Below, piece after piece: positions 32,501 to 44,249 of a DNA stretch of 64,000 nt (its first letter is position 1; every line of letters begins with the position of its first letter). Location of the stretch: the NCBI GenBank assembly GCA_030267565.1, contig BRXU01000035.1, forward strand, positions 1,023,001-1,087,000. The letters are read 5' to 3'. This stretch comes from Pleodorina starrii (Eukaryota; Chlorophyta; Chlorophyceae; Chlamydomonadales; Volvocaceae). The position numbers and the translations under genes were made by a program. Below the pieces are notes generated by a model, which was not told the DNA's origin, searched no databases, and worked only from the letters and a program-made list of their open reading frames with translations.

Positions 32501-35500
32501 GGGGCTGCCGAAGTGGAACCCCAGGGACCAGCGGCGACAGCGGCGCATCAGGCGAGCTGGGCGGGTAGGCGGGCGGCTGCGTCGACGGTGGTGCCGGGCT
32601 GGGCGGCTGCCGAACAGGATCCTCAGGGACCAGCGGCGACAGCGGCGCATCAGGCGAGCTGGGCGGGTAGGCGGGCGGCTGCGGCGACCGTGGCGCCGGG
32701 CTGGGCGGCTGCCGAACAGGAGCCCCAGGGACCAGCGGCGACAGCGGCGCATCAGGTGAGCTGAGCGGGTAGGCGGGCGGCTGCGTCGACGGTGGTGCAG
32801 GGCTGGGCGGCTGCCGAACAGGATCCTCAGGGACCAGCGGCGACAGTGGCGCATCAGGCGAGCTGGGCGGGTAGGCGGGCGGCTGCGGCGACGGTGGCGC
32901 CGGGCTGGGCGGCTGCCGAAGTGGAACCCCAGGGACCAGCGGCGACAGCGGCGCATCAGACGAGCTGGGCGGATACGCCGGCGGCTGCGGCGACGGTGGC
33001 GCCGGGCTGGGCGTCTGCCGAACAGGTGCCTCAGGGAACAGCGGCGACAGCGGCGCATCAGGCGAGCTGGGCGGGTAGGCGGGCGGCTGCGGTGACGGTG
33101 GCGCCGGGCTGGGCGGCTGCCGAAGAGGAGCCCCAGGGACCAGCGGCGGCAGCGGCGCATCAGGCGAACTGGGCGGGTAGGCGGGCGGCTGCGGCGACGG
33201 TGGCGCCGGGCTGGGCGGCTGCCGAACAGGAGCCCCAGGCACCAGCGGCGGGAGCGGCGCATCATGCGAGCTGGGCGGATACGCCGGCGGCTGCAGTGAT
33301 GGTGGCGCCGGGCTGGGCGGCTGCCGAAGTGGAACCCCAGGGACCAGCGGCGACAGCGGCGCATCAGGCGAGCTGGGCGGGTAGGCGGGCGGCTGCGGCG
33401 ACGGTGGTGCCGGGCTGGGGGGCTGCCGAACAGGAGCCTCAGGGACCAGCGGCGACAGCGGCGCATCAGGCGAGCTGGGCGGGTAGGCGGGCGGCTGCGG
33501 TGACGGTGGTGCCGGGCTGGGCGGCTGCCGAACAGGAGCCTCAGGGACCAGCGGCGACAGCGGCGCATCAGGCGAGCTGGGCGGGTAGGCGGGCGGCTGC
33601 ATTGACGGTGGCGCCGGGCTGGGCGGCTGCCGAACAGGAGCCCCAGGGACCAGCGGCGACAGCGGCGCATCAGGTGAGCTGAGCGGGTAGGCGGGCGGCT
33701 GTGGTGACGGTGGTGCCGGGCTGGGTGGCTGCATTGACGGTGGTGCCGGGCTGGGCGGCTGCCGAAGTGGGACCCCAGGGACCAGCGGCGCATCAGGCGA
33801 GCTGGGCGGGTAGGCGGGCGGCTGCGGTGACGGTTGCGCCGGGCTGGGCGGCTGCCGAACAGGAGCCTCAGGGACCAGCGGCGACAGCGGCGCATCAGGC
33901 GAGCTGAGCGGGTAGGCGGGCGGCTGCGGCGACGGTGGTGCCGGGCTGGGTGGCTGCCGAAGTGGAACCCCAGGGACCAGCGGCGACAGCGGCGCATCAG
34001 GTGAGCTGAGCGGGTAGGCGGGCGGCTGCGGCGACGGTGGCGCCGGGCTGGGTGGCTGCCGAAGTGGGACCCCAGGGACCAGCGGCGACAGCGGCGCATC
34101 AGGCGAGCTGGGCGGGTAGGCGGGTGGCTGCGGCGACGGTGGTGCCGGGCTGGGTGGCTGCCGAACAGGAGCCTCAGGAACCAGCGGCGACAGCGGAGCA
34201 TCAGGCGAGCTGGGCGGGTAGGCGGGTGGCTGCGGCGACGGTGGTGCCGGGCTGGGTGGCTGCCGAAGAGGAGCCTCAGGAACCAGCGGCGGCAGCGGCG
34301 CATCAGGCGAACTGGGCGGGTAGGCGGGCGGCTGCGGCGACGGTGGCGCCGGGCTGGGCGGCTGCCGAACAGGATCCTCAGGGACCAGCGGCGACAGCGG
34401 CGCTTCAGGCGAGCTGGGCGGGTAGGCGGGCGGCTGCAGCGACGGTGGCGCCGGGCTGGGCGGCTGCCGAACAGGAGCCCCAGGGACCAGCGGCGACAGC
34501 GGCGCATCAGGTGAGCTGAGCGGGTAGGCGGGCGGCTGTGGTGACGGTGGTGCCGGGCTGGGTGGCTGCATTGACGGTGGTGCCGGGCTGGGCGGCTGCC
34601 GAAGTGGGACCCCAGGGACCAGCGGCGACAGCGGCGCATCAGGCGAGCTGGGCGGGTAGGCGGGCGGCTGCGGTGACGGTTGCGCCGGGCTGGGCGGCTG
34701 CCGAACAGGAGCCTCAGGGACCAGCGGCGACAGCGGCGCATCAGGCGAGCTGGGCGGGTAGGCGGGTGGCTGCGGCGACGGTGGCGCCGGGCTGGGCGGC
34801 TGCCGAACAGGAGCCCCAGGGACCAGCGGCGACAGCGGCGCATCAGGTGAGCTGAGCGGGTAGGCGGGCGGCTGTGGTGACGGTGGTGCCGGGCTGGGTG
34901 GCTGCGGTGACGGTTGCGCCGGGCTGGGCGGCTGCCGAACAGGAGCCTCAGGGACCAGCGGCGACAGCGGCGCATCAGGCGAGCTGAGCGGGTAGGCGGG
35001 CGGCTGCGGCGACGGTGGTGCCGGGCTGGGCGGCTGCCGAAGTGGGACCCCAGGAACCAGCGGCGGCAGCGGGGCATCAGGCGAGCTGGGCGGGTAGGCG
35101 GGCGGCTGCGGCGACGGTGGCGCCGGGCTGGGCGGCTGCCGAACAGGATCCTCAGGGACCAGCGGCAACAGCGGCGCTTCAGGCGAGCTGGGCGGGTAGG
35201 CGGGCGGCTGCAGCGACGGTGGCGCCGGGCTGGGCGGCTGCCGAACAGGATCCTCAGGGACCAGCGGCGACAGCGGCGCTTCAGGCGAGCTGGGCGGGTA
35301 GGCGGGCGGCTGCAGCGACGGTGGCGCCGGGCTGGGCGGCTGCCGAACAGGAGCCCCAGGGACCAGCGGCGACAGCGGCGCATCAGGTGAGCTGAGCGGG
35401 TAGGCGGGCGGCTGTGGTGACGGTGGTGCCGGGCTGGGTGGCTGCGGTGACGGTTGCGCCGGGCTGGGCGGCTGCCGAACAGGAGCCTCAGGGACCAGCG

Positions 35501-38500
35501 GCGACAGCGGCGCATCAGGCAAGCTGAGCGGGTAGGCGGGCGGCTGCGGCGACGGTGGTGCCGGGCTGGGTGGCTGCCGAAGTGGAACCCCAGGGACCAG
35601 CGGCGACAGCGGCGCATCAGGTGAGCTGAGCGGGTAGGCGGGCGGCTGCGGCGACGGTGGCGCCGGGCTGGGTGGCTGCCGAACAGGAGCCTCAGGGACC
35701 AGCGGCGACAGCGGCGCATCAGGCGAGCTGGGCGGGTAGGCGGGCGACTGCGGCGACGGTGGCGCCCGGCTGGGAGGCTGCCGAAGTGGGACCCCAGGGA
35801 CCAGCGGCGGCAGCGGCGCATCAGGCGAGCTGGGCGGGTAGGCGGGTGGCTGCGGCGACGGTGGCGCCGGGCTGGGCGGCTGCCGAACAGGAGCCCCAGG
35901 GACCAGCGGCGACAGCGGCGCATCAGGTGAGCTGAGCGGGTAGGCGGGCGGCTGTGGTGACGGTGGTGCCGGGCTGGGTGGCTGCGGTGACGGTTGCGCC
36001 GGGCTGGGTGGCTGCCGAACAGGAGCCTCAGGGACCAGCGGCGACAGCAGCGCATCAGGCGAGCTGGGCGGGTAGGCGGGTGGCTGCGTCGACGGTGGTG
36101 CCGGGCTGGGTGGCTGCCGAAGAGGAGCCTCAGGAACCAGCGGCGGCAGCGGCGCATCAGGCGAACTGGGCGGGTAGGCGGGCGGCTGCGGCGACGGTGG
36201 CGCCGGGCTGGGCGGCTGCCGAACAGGAGCCCCAGGCACCAGCGGCGGGAGCGGCGCATCAGGCGAGCTGGGCGGATACGCCGGCGGCTGCGGTGATGGT
36301 GGCGCCGGGCTGGGCGGCTGCCAATGAGGAGCCCCAGGGACCAGCGGCGGCAGCGGCGCATCAGGCGAGCTTGGCGGGTAAGCGGGCGGCTGCGGCGACG
36401 GTGGTGCCGGGCTGGGTGGCTGCCGAAGTGGAACCCCAGGTACCAGCGGCGACAGCGGCGCATCAGGCGAGCTGGGCGGGTAGGCGGGCGGCTGCGTCGA
36501 CGGTGGTGCAGGGCTGGGCGGCTGCCGAACAGGAGCCTCAGGGACCAGCGGCGACAGCGGCGCTTCAGGCGAGCTGGGCGGGTAGGCGGGCGGCTGCAGC
36601 GACGGTGGCGCCGGGCTGGGCGGCTGCCGAACAGGAGCCCCAGGGACCAGCGGCGACAGCGGCGCATCAGGTGAGCTGAGCGGGTAGGCGGGCGGCTGTG
36701 GTGACGGTGGTGCCGGGCTGGGTGGCTGCATTGACGGTGGTGCCGGGCTGGGCGGCTGCCGAAGTGGGACCCCAGGGACCAGCGGCGACAGCGGCGCATC
36801 AGGCGAGCTGGGCGGGTAGGCGGGCGGCTGCGGTGACGGTTGCGCCGGGCTGGGCGGCTGCCGAACAGGAGCCTCAGGGACCAGCGGCGACAGCGGCGCA
36901 TCAGGCGAGCTGAGCGGGTAGGCGGGCGGCTGCGGTGACGGTGGCGCCGGGCTGGGCGGCTGCAGAAGTGGAACCCCAGGGACCAGTGGTGACAGCGGCG
37001 CATCAGGCGAGTTGGGCGGGAAGGCGGGCGGCTGTGGCGACGGTGGCGCCGGGCTTGGCGGCTGCCGAAGTGGGACCCCAGGGACCAGCGGCGACAGCGG
37101 CGCATCAGGCGAACTGGGCGGGTAGGCGGGCGGCTGCGTCGACGGTGGTGCAGGGCTGGGCGGCTGCCGAACAGGATCCTCAGGGACCAGCGGCGACAGC
37201 GGCGCATCAGGCGAGCTGGGCGGGTAGGCGGGCGGCTGCGGCGACGGTGGCGCCTGGTTGGGTGGCTGCCGAACAGGAGCCCCAGGGACCAGCGGCGGGA
37301 GCGGCGCATCAGGTGAGCTGAGCGGGTAGGCGGGCGGCTGTGGTGACGGTGGTGCCGGGCTGGGTGGCTGCGGTGACGGTTGCGCCGGGCTGGGCGGCTG
37401 CCGAACAGGAGCCTCAGGGACCAGCGGCGACAGCGGCGCATCAGGCGAGCTGAGCGGGTAGGCGGGCGGCTGCGGCGACGGTGGTGCCGGGCTGGGCGGC
37501 TGCCGAAGTGGGACCCCAGGAACCAGCGGCGGCAGCGGGGCATCAGGCGAGCTGGGCGGGTAGGCGGGCGGCTGCGGCGACGGTGGCGCCGGGCTGGGCG
37601 GCTGCCGAACAGGATCCTCAGGGACCAGCGGCAACAGCGGCGCTTCAGGCGAGCTGGGCGGGTAGGCGGGCGGCTGCAGCGACGGTGGCGCCGGGCTGGG
37701 CGGCTGCCGAACAGGATCCTCAGGGACCAGCGGCGACAGCGGCGCTTCAGGCGAGCTGGGCGGGTAGGCGGGCGGCTGCAGCGACGGTGGCGCCGGGCTG
37801 GGCGGCTGCCGAACAGGAGCCCCAGGGACCAGCGGCGACAGCGGCGCATCAGGTGAGCTGAGCGGGTAGGCGGGCGGCTGTGGTGACGGTGGTGCCGGGC
37901 TGGGTGGCTGCGGTGACGGTTGCGCCGGGCTGGGCGGCTGCCGAACAGGAGCCTCAGGGACCAGCGGCGACAGCGGCGCATCAGGCAAGCTGAGCGGGTA
38001 GGCGGGCGGCTGCGGCGACGGTGGTGCCGGGCTGGGTGGCTGCCGAAGTGGAACCCCAGGGACCAGCGGCGACAGCGGCGCATCAGGTGAGCTGAGCGGG
38101 TAGGCGGGCGGCTGCGGCGACGGTGGCGCCGGGCTGGGTGGCTGCCGAACAGGAGCCTCAGGGACCAGCGGCGACAGCGGCGCATCAGGCGAGCTGGGCG
38201 GGTAGGCGGGCGACTGCGGCGACGGTGGCGCCCGGCTGGGAGGCTGCCGAAGTGGGACCCCAGGGACCAGCGGCGGCAGCGGCGCATCAGGCGAGCTGGG
38301 CGGGTAGGCGGGTGGCTGCGGCGACGGTGGCGCCGGGCTGGGCGGCTGCCGAACAGGAGCCCCAGGGACCAGCGGCGACAGCGGCGCATCAGGTGAGCTG
38401 AGCGGGTAGGCGGGCGGCTGTGGTGACGGTGGTGCCGGGCTGGGTGGCTGCGGTGACGGTTGCGCCGGGCTGGGTGGCTGCCGAACAGGAGCCTCAGGGA

Positions 38501-41500
38501 CCAGCGGCGACAGCAGCGCATCAGGCGAGCTGGGCGGGTAGGCGGGTGGCTGCGTCGACGGTGGTGCCGGGCTGGGTGGCTGCCGAAGAGGAGCCTCAGG
38601 AACCAGCGGCGGCAGCGGCGCATCAGGCGAACTGGGCGGGTAGGCGGGCGGCTGCGGCGACGGTGGCGCCGGGCTGGGCGGCTGCCGAACAGGAGCCCCA
38701 GGCACCAGCGGCGGGAGCGGCGCATCAGGCGAGCTGGGCGGATACGCCGGCGGCTGCGGTGATGGTGGCGCCGGGCTGGGCGGCTGCCAATGAGGAGCCC
38801 CAGGGACCAGCGGCGGCAGCGGCGCATCAGGCGAGCTTGGCGGGTAAGCGGGCGGCTGCGGCGACGGTGGTGCCGGGCTGGGTGGCTGCCGAAGTGGAAC
38901 CCCAGGTACCAGCGGCGACAGCGGCGCATCAGGCGAGCTGGGCGGGTAGGCGGGCGGCTGCGTCGACGGTGGTGCAGGGCTGGGCGGCTGCCGAACAGGA
39001 GCCTCAGGGACCAGCGGCGACAGCGGCGCTTCAGGCGAGCTGGGCGGGTAGGCGGGCGGCTGCAGCGACGGTGGCGCCGGGCTGGGCGGCTGCCGAACAG
39101 GAGCCCCAGGGACCAGCGGCGACAGCGGCGCATCAGGTGAGCTGAGCGGGTAGGCGGGCGGCTGTGGTGACGGTGGTGCCGGGCTGGGTGGCTGCATTGA
39201 CGGTGGTGCCGGGCTGGGCGGCTGCCGAAGTGGGACCCCAGGGACCAGCGGCGACAGCGGCGCATCAGGCGAGCTGGGCGGGTAGGCGGGCGGCTGCGGT
39301 GACGGTTGCGCCGGGCTGGGCGGCTGCCGAACAGGAGCCTCAGGGACCAGCGGCGACAGCGGCGCATCAGGCGAGCTGAGCGGGTAGGCGGGCGGCTGCG
39401 GTGACGGTGGCGCCGGGCTGGGCGGCTGCAGAAGTGGAACCCCAGGGACCAGTGGTGACAGCGGCGCATCAGGCGAGTTGGGCGGGAAGGCGGGCGGCTG
39501 TGGCGACGGTGGCGCCGGGCTTGGCGGCTGCCGAAGTGGGACCCCAGGGACCAGCGGCGACAGCGGCGCATCAGGCGAACTGGGCGGGTAGGCGGGCGGC
39601 TGCGTCGACGGTGGTGCAGGGCTGGGCGGCTGCCGAACAGGATCCTCAGGGACCAGCGGCGACAGCGGCGCATCAGGCGAGCTGGGCGGGTAGGCGGGCG
39701 GCTGCGGCGACGGTGGCGCCTGGTTGGGTGGCTGCCGAACAGGAGCCTCAGGGACCAGCGGCGACAGCGGCGCATCAGGCAAGCTGGGCGGGTAGGCGGG
39801 CGGCTGCGGTGACGGTGGCGCCGGGCTGGGCGGCTGCCGAAGTGGAACCCCAGGGACCAGTGGTGACAGCGGCGCATCAGGCGAGTTGGGCGGGAAGGCG
39901 GGCGGCTGTGGCGACGGTAGCGCCGGGCTGGGTGGCTGCCGAACAGGAGCCTCAGGGACCAGCGGCGACAGCGGCGCATCAGGCGAGCTGGGCGGGTAGG
40001 CGGGCGGCTGCGGCGACGGTGGCGCCTGGTTGGGTGGCTGCCGAACAGGAGCCTCAGGGACCAGCGGCGACAGCGGCACATCAGGCGGGCTGGGCGGGTA
40101 GGCGGGCGGCTGCGGTGACGGTGGCGCCGGGCTGGGTGGCTGCCGAAGTGGAACCCCAGGGACCAGTGGTGACAGCGGCGCATCAGGCGAGTTGGGCGGG
40201 AAGGCGGGCGGCTGTGGCGACGGTGGTGCCGGGCTGGGGGGCTGCCGAACAGGAGCCTCAGGGACCAGCGGCGACAGCGGCGCATCAGGCGAGCTGGGCG
40301 GGTAGGCGGGCGGCTGCGGCGACGGTGGTGCCGGGCTGGGTGGCTGCCGAAGAGGAGCCACAGGAACCAGCGGCGACAGCGGCGCATCAGGCGAGCTGGG
40401 CGGGTAGGCGGGCGGCTGCGGTGACGGTGGCGCCGGGCTGGGGGGCTGCCGAAGTGGAACCCCAGGGACCAGCGGCGACAGCGGCGCACCAGGCGAGCTG
40501 GGCGGGTAGGCGGGCGGCTGCGGTGACGGTGGTGCCGGGCTGGGCGGCTGCCGAAGAGGAGCCTCAGGGACCAGCGGCGACGGCGTCGCATCAAGCGAGC
40601 TGGTCGGGTAGGCGGGCGGCTGCGGCGACGGTGGCGCCTGGTTGGGTGGCTGCCGAACAGGAGCCTCAGGGACCAGCGGCGACAGCGGCGCATCAGGCGG
40701 GCTGGGCGGGTAGGCGGGCGGCTGCGGTGACGGTGGCGCCGGGCTGGGCGGCTGCCGAAGTGGAACCCCAGGGACCAGTGGTGACAGCGGCGCATCAGGC
40801 GAGTTGGGCGGGAAGGCGGGCGGCTGTGGCGACGGTAGCGCCGGGCTGGGGGGCTGCCGAACAGGAGCCTCAGGGACCAGCGGCGACAGCGGCGCATCAG
40901 GCGAGCTGGGCGGGTAGGCGGGCGGCTGCGGCGACGGTGGTGTCGGGCTGGGTGGCTGCCGAAGAGGAGCCACAGGAACCAGCGGCGACAGCGGCGCATC
41001 AGGCGAGCTGGGCGGGTAGGCGGGCGGCTGCGGTGACGGTGGCGCCGGGCTGGGGGGCTGCCGAAGAGGAACCCCAGGGACCAGCGGCGACAGCGGCGCA
41101 CCAGGCGAGCTGGGCGGGTAGGCGGGCGGCTGCGGTGACGGTGGTGCCGGGCTGGGCGGCTGCCGAAGAGGAGCCTCAGGGACCAGCGGCGACGGCGTCG
41201 CATCAAGCGAGCTGGGCGGGTAGGCGGGCGGCTGCGGCGACGGTGGTGCCGGGCTGGGTGGCTGCCGAAGTGGAACCCCAGGGACCAGCGGCGACAGCGG
41301 CGCATCAGGCGAGCTGGGCGGGTAGGCGGGCGGCTGCATTGACGGTGGCGCCGGGCTGGGTGGCTGCCGAAGAGGAGCCCCAGGGACCAGCGGCGACAGC
41401 GGCGCATCAGGCGAGCTGGGCGGGTAGGCGGGCGGCAGGAACTTGGGTGCTGGTGGAAGCATGGCGGGCCTCAGCGGATAAAATGGTGGCGGTTGTGGTG

Positions 41501-44249
41501 CTGGCGTTGAAGGAAGCGGGTGTGATGGCGCTCGAGGCGCAGGGTACGGTGCTGAGGGTAGCTGCGGCGGCGGGACAGGTGGTGAGCGAACCGATGGTGA
41601 TGGAGGCGACTGTCCTGTTGGTGGCCGGAGCGGGGCGCGGGGGCTCGGCGGCGGTGGTGATGGCGGTACAGGGCTCGGTGGCGGCGGCGATGGCGGATAG
41701 GGGCTTGGCGGTGGCGGCGAGGGAGGCAGGGGGCTCGGTGGTGGTGGTGACGGTGGCGGTGGGCTCGGCGGCAGCGCCGGGTTGGACGGCGGCATCACAG
41801 GCGGCGGGTAAGGCATGTTGGGCGGCGGAAGCAGAGGCGGCGACGGGCTCGGCGGAGGCGGTGGCGATGGCAAGGGGGGATCTGGGCTTGGAGGGGCCGG
41901 GCTTGGCGGGTCCGGTCTGGGTGGTGAGGGGGGCCCTGGACTGGGCGGAGACGGTGCGGGCGGAGTTGGCGTTGGTGGCTCGGGGCTTGGCGGTGCAGGT
42001 GACGGAGGCGGCGGGCTTGGTGGGGAGGGGCTTGGCGGCGAGGGCACTGGCGGGCTCGGTGGCGACGGCGAGGGCGGAAGGGGTCCGGGGGGTCGTGGTG
42101 ATGGTGGCAGCGGCTTGGGCGGCGATGGAGGTGAAGGCGGAGGGCTTGGCGATCGAGGGCTGGGCCGCGGCGGCTTGGGGGGCGAGGGATTGGGCGGGCT
42201 TGGCGGAGGCTGCAATGGCGACGGCGGGCTCGGTGACGGCGGCGGCGGCGGTCTGGGCCTCGGTGACGGCGGCGGTGGAGAGGGCGGTCGTGGCGGTGGT
42301 GATGGTGGCCTTGGCGACGGCGGCGACGGGGGTGACGGCGGCGATGGCGACGGCGGAGACGGCGGGCTTGGCGGAGGGGGTGGCGATGGCGGGACCGGCG
42401 GAAGGGGGAGAAACGGAGGGAACTGCGGAAAGTTCGGGAAGGCGGGTGCGTCGGGCGCGGGCGGTGCTGGGAAGCCTGGTGGGTAGGGCACGTCCGGCGG
42501 TAATGGAGGCGGAGGCGGGCGGGGTGGGAGCGGTGGCCTGGGGGGAAGCCGCGGCGTGCGGGGACTCAAGGGCCCGGGTGGCTCCGGGCTAGGCGGCTCG
42601 GGACTAGGAGGCTCCGGGCTGGGGGGCTCGGGGCTGGGCGGCTCCGGGCTAGGCGGCTCGGGGCTGGGTGGCGACGGGCTAGGCGGCGCTGGGCTGGGCG
42701 GCATCGGGCTGAACGGCGGTGGCGGTGGATCGGGAACCCGAGGCGGCGCCGATGGCCGCGGCGGCCGCTGAGGTCTCGGTGGTGGGGGGGGCCGCGGCGG
42801 TGACGGCACTCGGGGAGGCTTCGGTGAGCGCGGCGCGTATGGCGCTGCAGGTGCATCCGGCGGCAGGTCGGGGTAGGTGAGCTCCTGGACGACTCTCCGA
42901 CCCGTCCTTGATAATTGCATGGGCGTGAAGGCGCTGACCAGCGGCGGCGGCGGCTTTTTCCTCGATGTTCTCCCAGACGCTCGGTGGACCGGCGGCAGTG
43001 GCGTGGACGGCTCCGGGCTCGGCGGCGGTGGCGCCGCACTTCCCGGGCGATTCGGCGCCAGCGGCTGTGGTGGTCGGGGCGGCGGCGGCGGCCTTGGAGG
43101 AAGGGGCGTCCGGGGAGGCCTCAGGGGACGCCTTGGGCTGGGCTGTGCGGGCACGTCAGGAGGCATGTCTGGGTACAGCCACTCTCGCGCCGACCGCTGC
43201 AGCGCGCTACGCCGGGCATCGGGGACCGGGCTGTTGTGGTCGTGGCGCGTCAACGCTGACACCAGGGCGTCCCGCAGGGCCGCAGGCCCCATGCTTGAAC
43301 TGTCCACGGAAACGGCCGGGACCGGCAGGTCGTCTACGGTGCTGCCCAGCAAACTCAGCCGGCAGTCCGCGACAAGGGGCCTCCCTGAGGCGCCCGCATC
43401 TCCAGCTGCAGTTTGGGTTTGGAGCTCCTGTAGACTTGCAATTTCAAAGGTTAACAGCGCCATGGTGAGTTGTCCGTGGTTGCTGCTGCTGTTACTGCCG
43501 TCGCTGCTGCCTTTGAGCTCCACGGTTGTAAGATTCAGCGAGAGAGCGACATGAGTTTGGCCGGCAGCTGTAGCACCGTGCTCCCGGCAGCGCAGGTGCC
43601 AGGCCTCAGCGGAGCGCCGCAGCTCGTTGGCTGGACGGGCGTCAACGGCGACTGCGAGCAGCAGGTGTCCGGTCCGGGCTGCGTACCGCGCGGCGAGGAC
43701 AGCTGCGCTTGAGTACACTCCTATAATCGCCTGATACTGCGTGGTCCATAAAGTTGTTGAGCTGTCGCTGAAGGTAACGCTACGCTGCAACGCCAAATGC
43801 ACGGGGCGGGGCGGCTGACCGTCGCTGCTGCCACAGCTCGACCATAACCGGCTTGCGGGAAATTTGCATATCGCAGCCCGGCCATCGTGTGACGGTTCCA
43901 TAGCAACGTTGTATACCTCAGGAGAATTATTGCAACTGTAAGCGCAACGCCATCGCTGCCATTCTAGGTTGACCGTGTCAATGACGCCCTCTACGCTTAT
44001 GTCGCCCGTAAAGCCCTGGCCGATCAGCGCCGGGCTTATCCTTGTCAACCTGGAGTGCTTGCCATCGGAGCTCCAGAGGCTGTCCGATGCGGCTGTGCTC
44101 CACTGGTGAGGTCGCGCAGCTGCTGAAACCTCCAAGCCTTCCTGCCCCGCCGTAAGCGCTGCAATCGTCGCCAGCCAAGCAAATGCTGCCCATAGTAGAA
44201 CGCATATCCATAAAGATTTGCGGCAGCTCGCATGGCCCCGCCGGACCAT
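17586..44249 (-). CDS. Giant membrane-anchored hydroxyproline-rich glycoprotein, 7 exons, about 8,138 aa
   Basis: The exons are 44249-27099, 26769-26629, 26293-25966, 25682-21871, 21388-21305, 20929-20222 and 19778-17586, with all junctions GT-AG and in frame. By residue: 1-35 signal peptide (WICVLLWAAFAWLATIAAL); about 36-350 N-terminal globular domain with cysteines; about 350-935 proline-rich shaft with SPPSP and PPSPEPPSPEPPSP runs; about 937-5455 some 130 copies of a 34-residue repeat (YPPSSPDAPLSPLVPG plus PPSPAPPSPQPP); about 5675-5800 a folded module (IIDESKFANATAAAEFILRI, GVPLEQVIVTGVTAPQAGS) spanning the first intron; about 5920-6025 a Cys-containing segment; more SP-rich shaft; about 7004-7180 a head-like domain (LLDGYMDNCVIYADADGN, VTPLTTLVVAM); 7490-7514 a transmembrane helix (GLFVMLVAVLPVLILVACGT); then a disordered cytoplasmic tail. 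PPSPX and SP motifs are hydroxylated and glycosylated in volvocine walls and in sexual agglutinins, so an extracellular rod anchored at the surface is inferred. The upstream in-frame ATG at 44390 lacks a good signal sequence. Two adjacent genes instead of one is the main alternative. Confidence 0.8.
20223..20929 (-). other. Exon 6 of the giant gene: Ser/Asn/Ala-rich membrane-proximal segment
   Basis: This exon encodes 236 residues between the head domain and the transmembrane exon. It begins AESLMLAEQQVMTAVMQTTT, a helix like those following bacterial-type modules with VTPLTTLV motifs. It then becomes low-complexity, with many NSS/NST potential N-glycosylation sites and an RRRR/RRRLL basic stretch. 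It ends NITQ before the donor at 20222. Confidence 0.75.
21800..21872. repeat. Dispersed repeat family B, copy 1
   Basis: This copy reads GGGTTCTGGGTCCGTTCGC, TAACGCCGCCTCCTTCTCC, then GCTGCGAAATTCTCTTTATAC. A very similar sequence lies inverted at 49054-49120, with more diverged pieces at 49185-49250 (inverted), 51809-51832 and about 60545-60590 (inverted). This copy overlaps the splice donor of exon 4 of the giant gene at 21871. Confidence 0.6.
24180..24552. repeat. Coding microsatellite-like (SP)n tract in the giant gene
   Basis: Degenerate GGTGAGGATGGTGATGAT-type trinucleotide and hexanucleotide repeats on the plus strand encode Ser-Pro-rich protein (SPSSPSSPSPPSSPPSPSSP) in exon 4 of the giant gene. 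The codons vary (TCA, TCG, ATC-derived phases), so it is a degenerate repeat, not a pure microsatellite. Confidence 0.75.
34840..37285 (-). repeat. Higher-order duplication in the 102-bp array, copy 1
   Basis: About 2.45 kb, spanning about 24 repeat units, recurs at an offset of exactly 2,466 bp. Variants unique to this order (CGCAAGCTG-type AAGCTGAGC, CAGCGGCAACAGCGG, CCAATGAGGAGCCCC, CGCCCGGCTGGGAGGCTG) appear in both copies in the same order. The copies diverge at the left edge (CGGCGACAGC against CGGCGGGAGC near 34831/37297) and at the right edge (GAGCCCCAGG against GAGCCTCAGG near 37285/39751). Confidence 0.85.
37306..39751 (-). repeat. Higher-order duplication in the 102-bp array, copy 2
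   Basis: This is the second copy of the 2,466-bp offset duplication. Translations of every sub-block checked in the non-coding frames are identical to copy 1, which indicates near-perfect nucleotide identity and hence a very recent unequal exchange. The frame of the giant protein is preserved because 2,466 is divisible by three. Confidence 0.85.

Larger units (their letters stand above)
27880..41445 (-). repeat. 102-bp coding tandem repeat array, about 130 units
   Basis: The DNA unit is 102 bp and encodes 34 residues of the type QPPAYPPSSPDAPLSPLVPG followed by VPLRQPPSPAPPSP. Variant positions recur: GVPLR/EAPVR/GAPVR/EDPVR/EAPLR, SP/PP after APL, and PSPQ/PSMQ/PSTQ/PSLQ. Some units carry an extra PPSPAPPSPQ block. 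The unit length is a multiple of three with no stop codon in several phases. As a result the antisense strand and a second minus-strand frame stay open for thousands of codons; those frames are by-products. Confidence 0.95.

Noticed and set aside
26987..41407. 4,806-codon minus-strand frame, Arg/His/Pro-rich
   Set aside because: It is a second phase of the 102-bp repeat array inside the giant HRGP gene. It has no start context, no domain, and a composition dictated by the PPSP frame.
27880..41445. Regular repeats considered as CRISPR or satellite DNA
   Set aside because: The units are contiguous, coding and without spacers, and the sequence is eukaryotic. The protein frame explains the period.
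39401..42592. 1,063-codon plus-strand frame
   Set aside because: It is the antisense of the repeat array and the PPSPX shaft of the giant gene, with no recognisable domain or splice structure.
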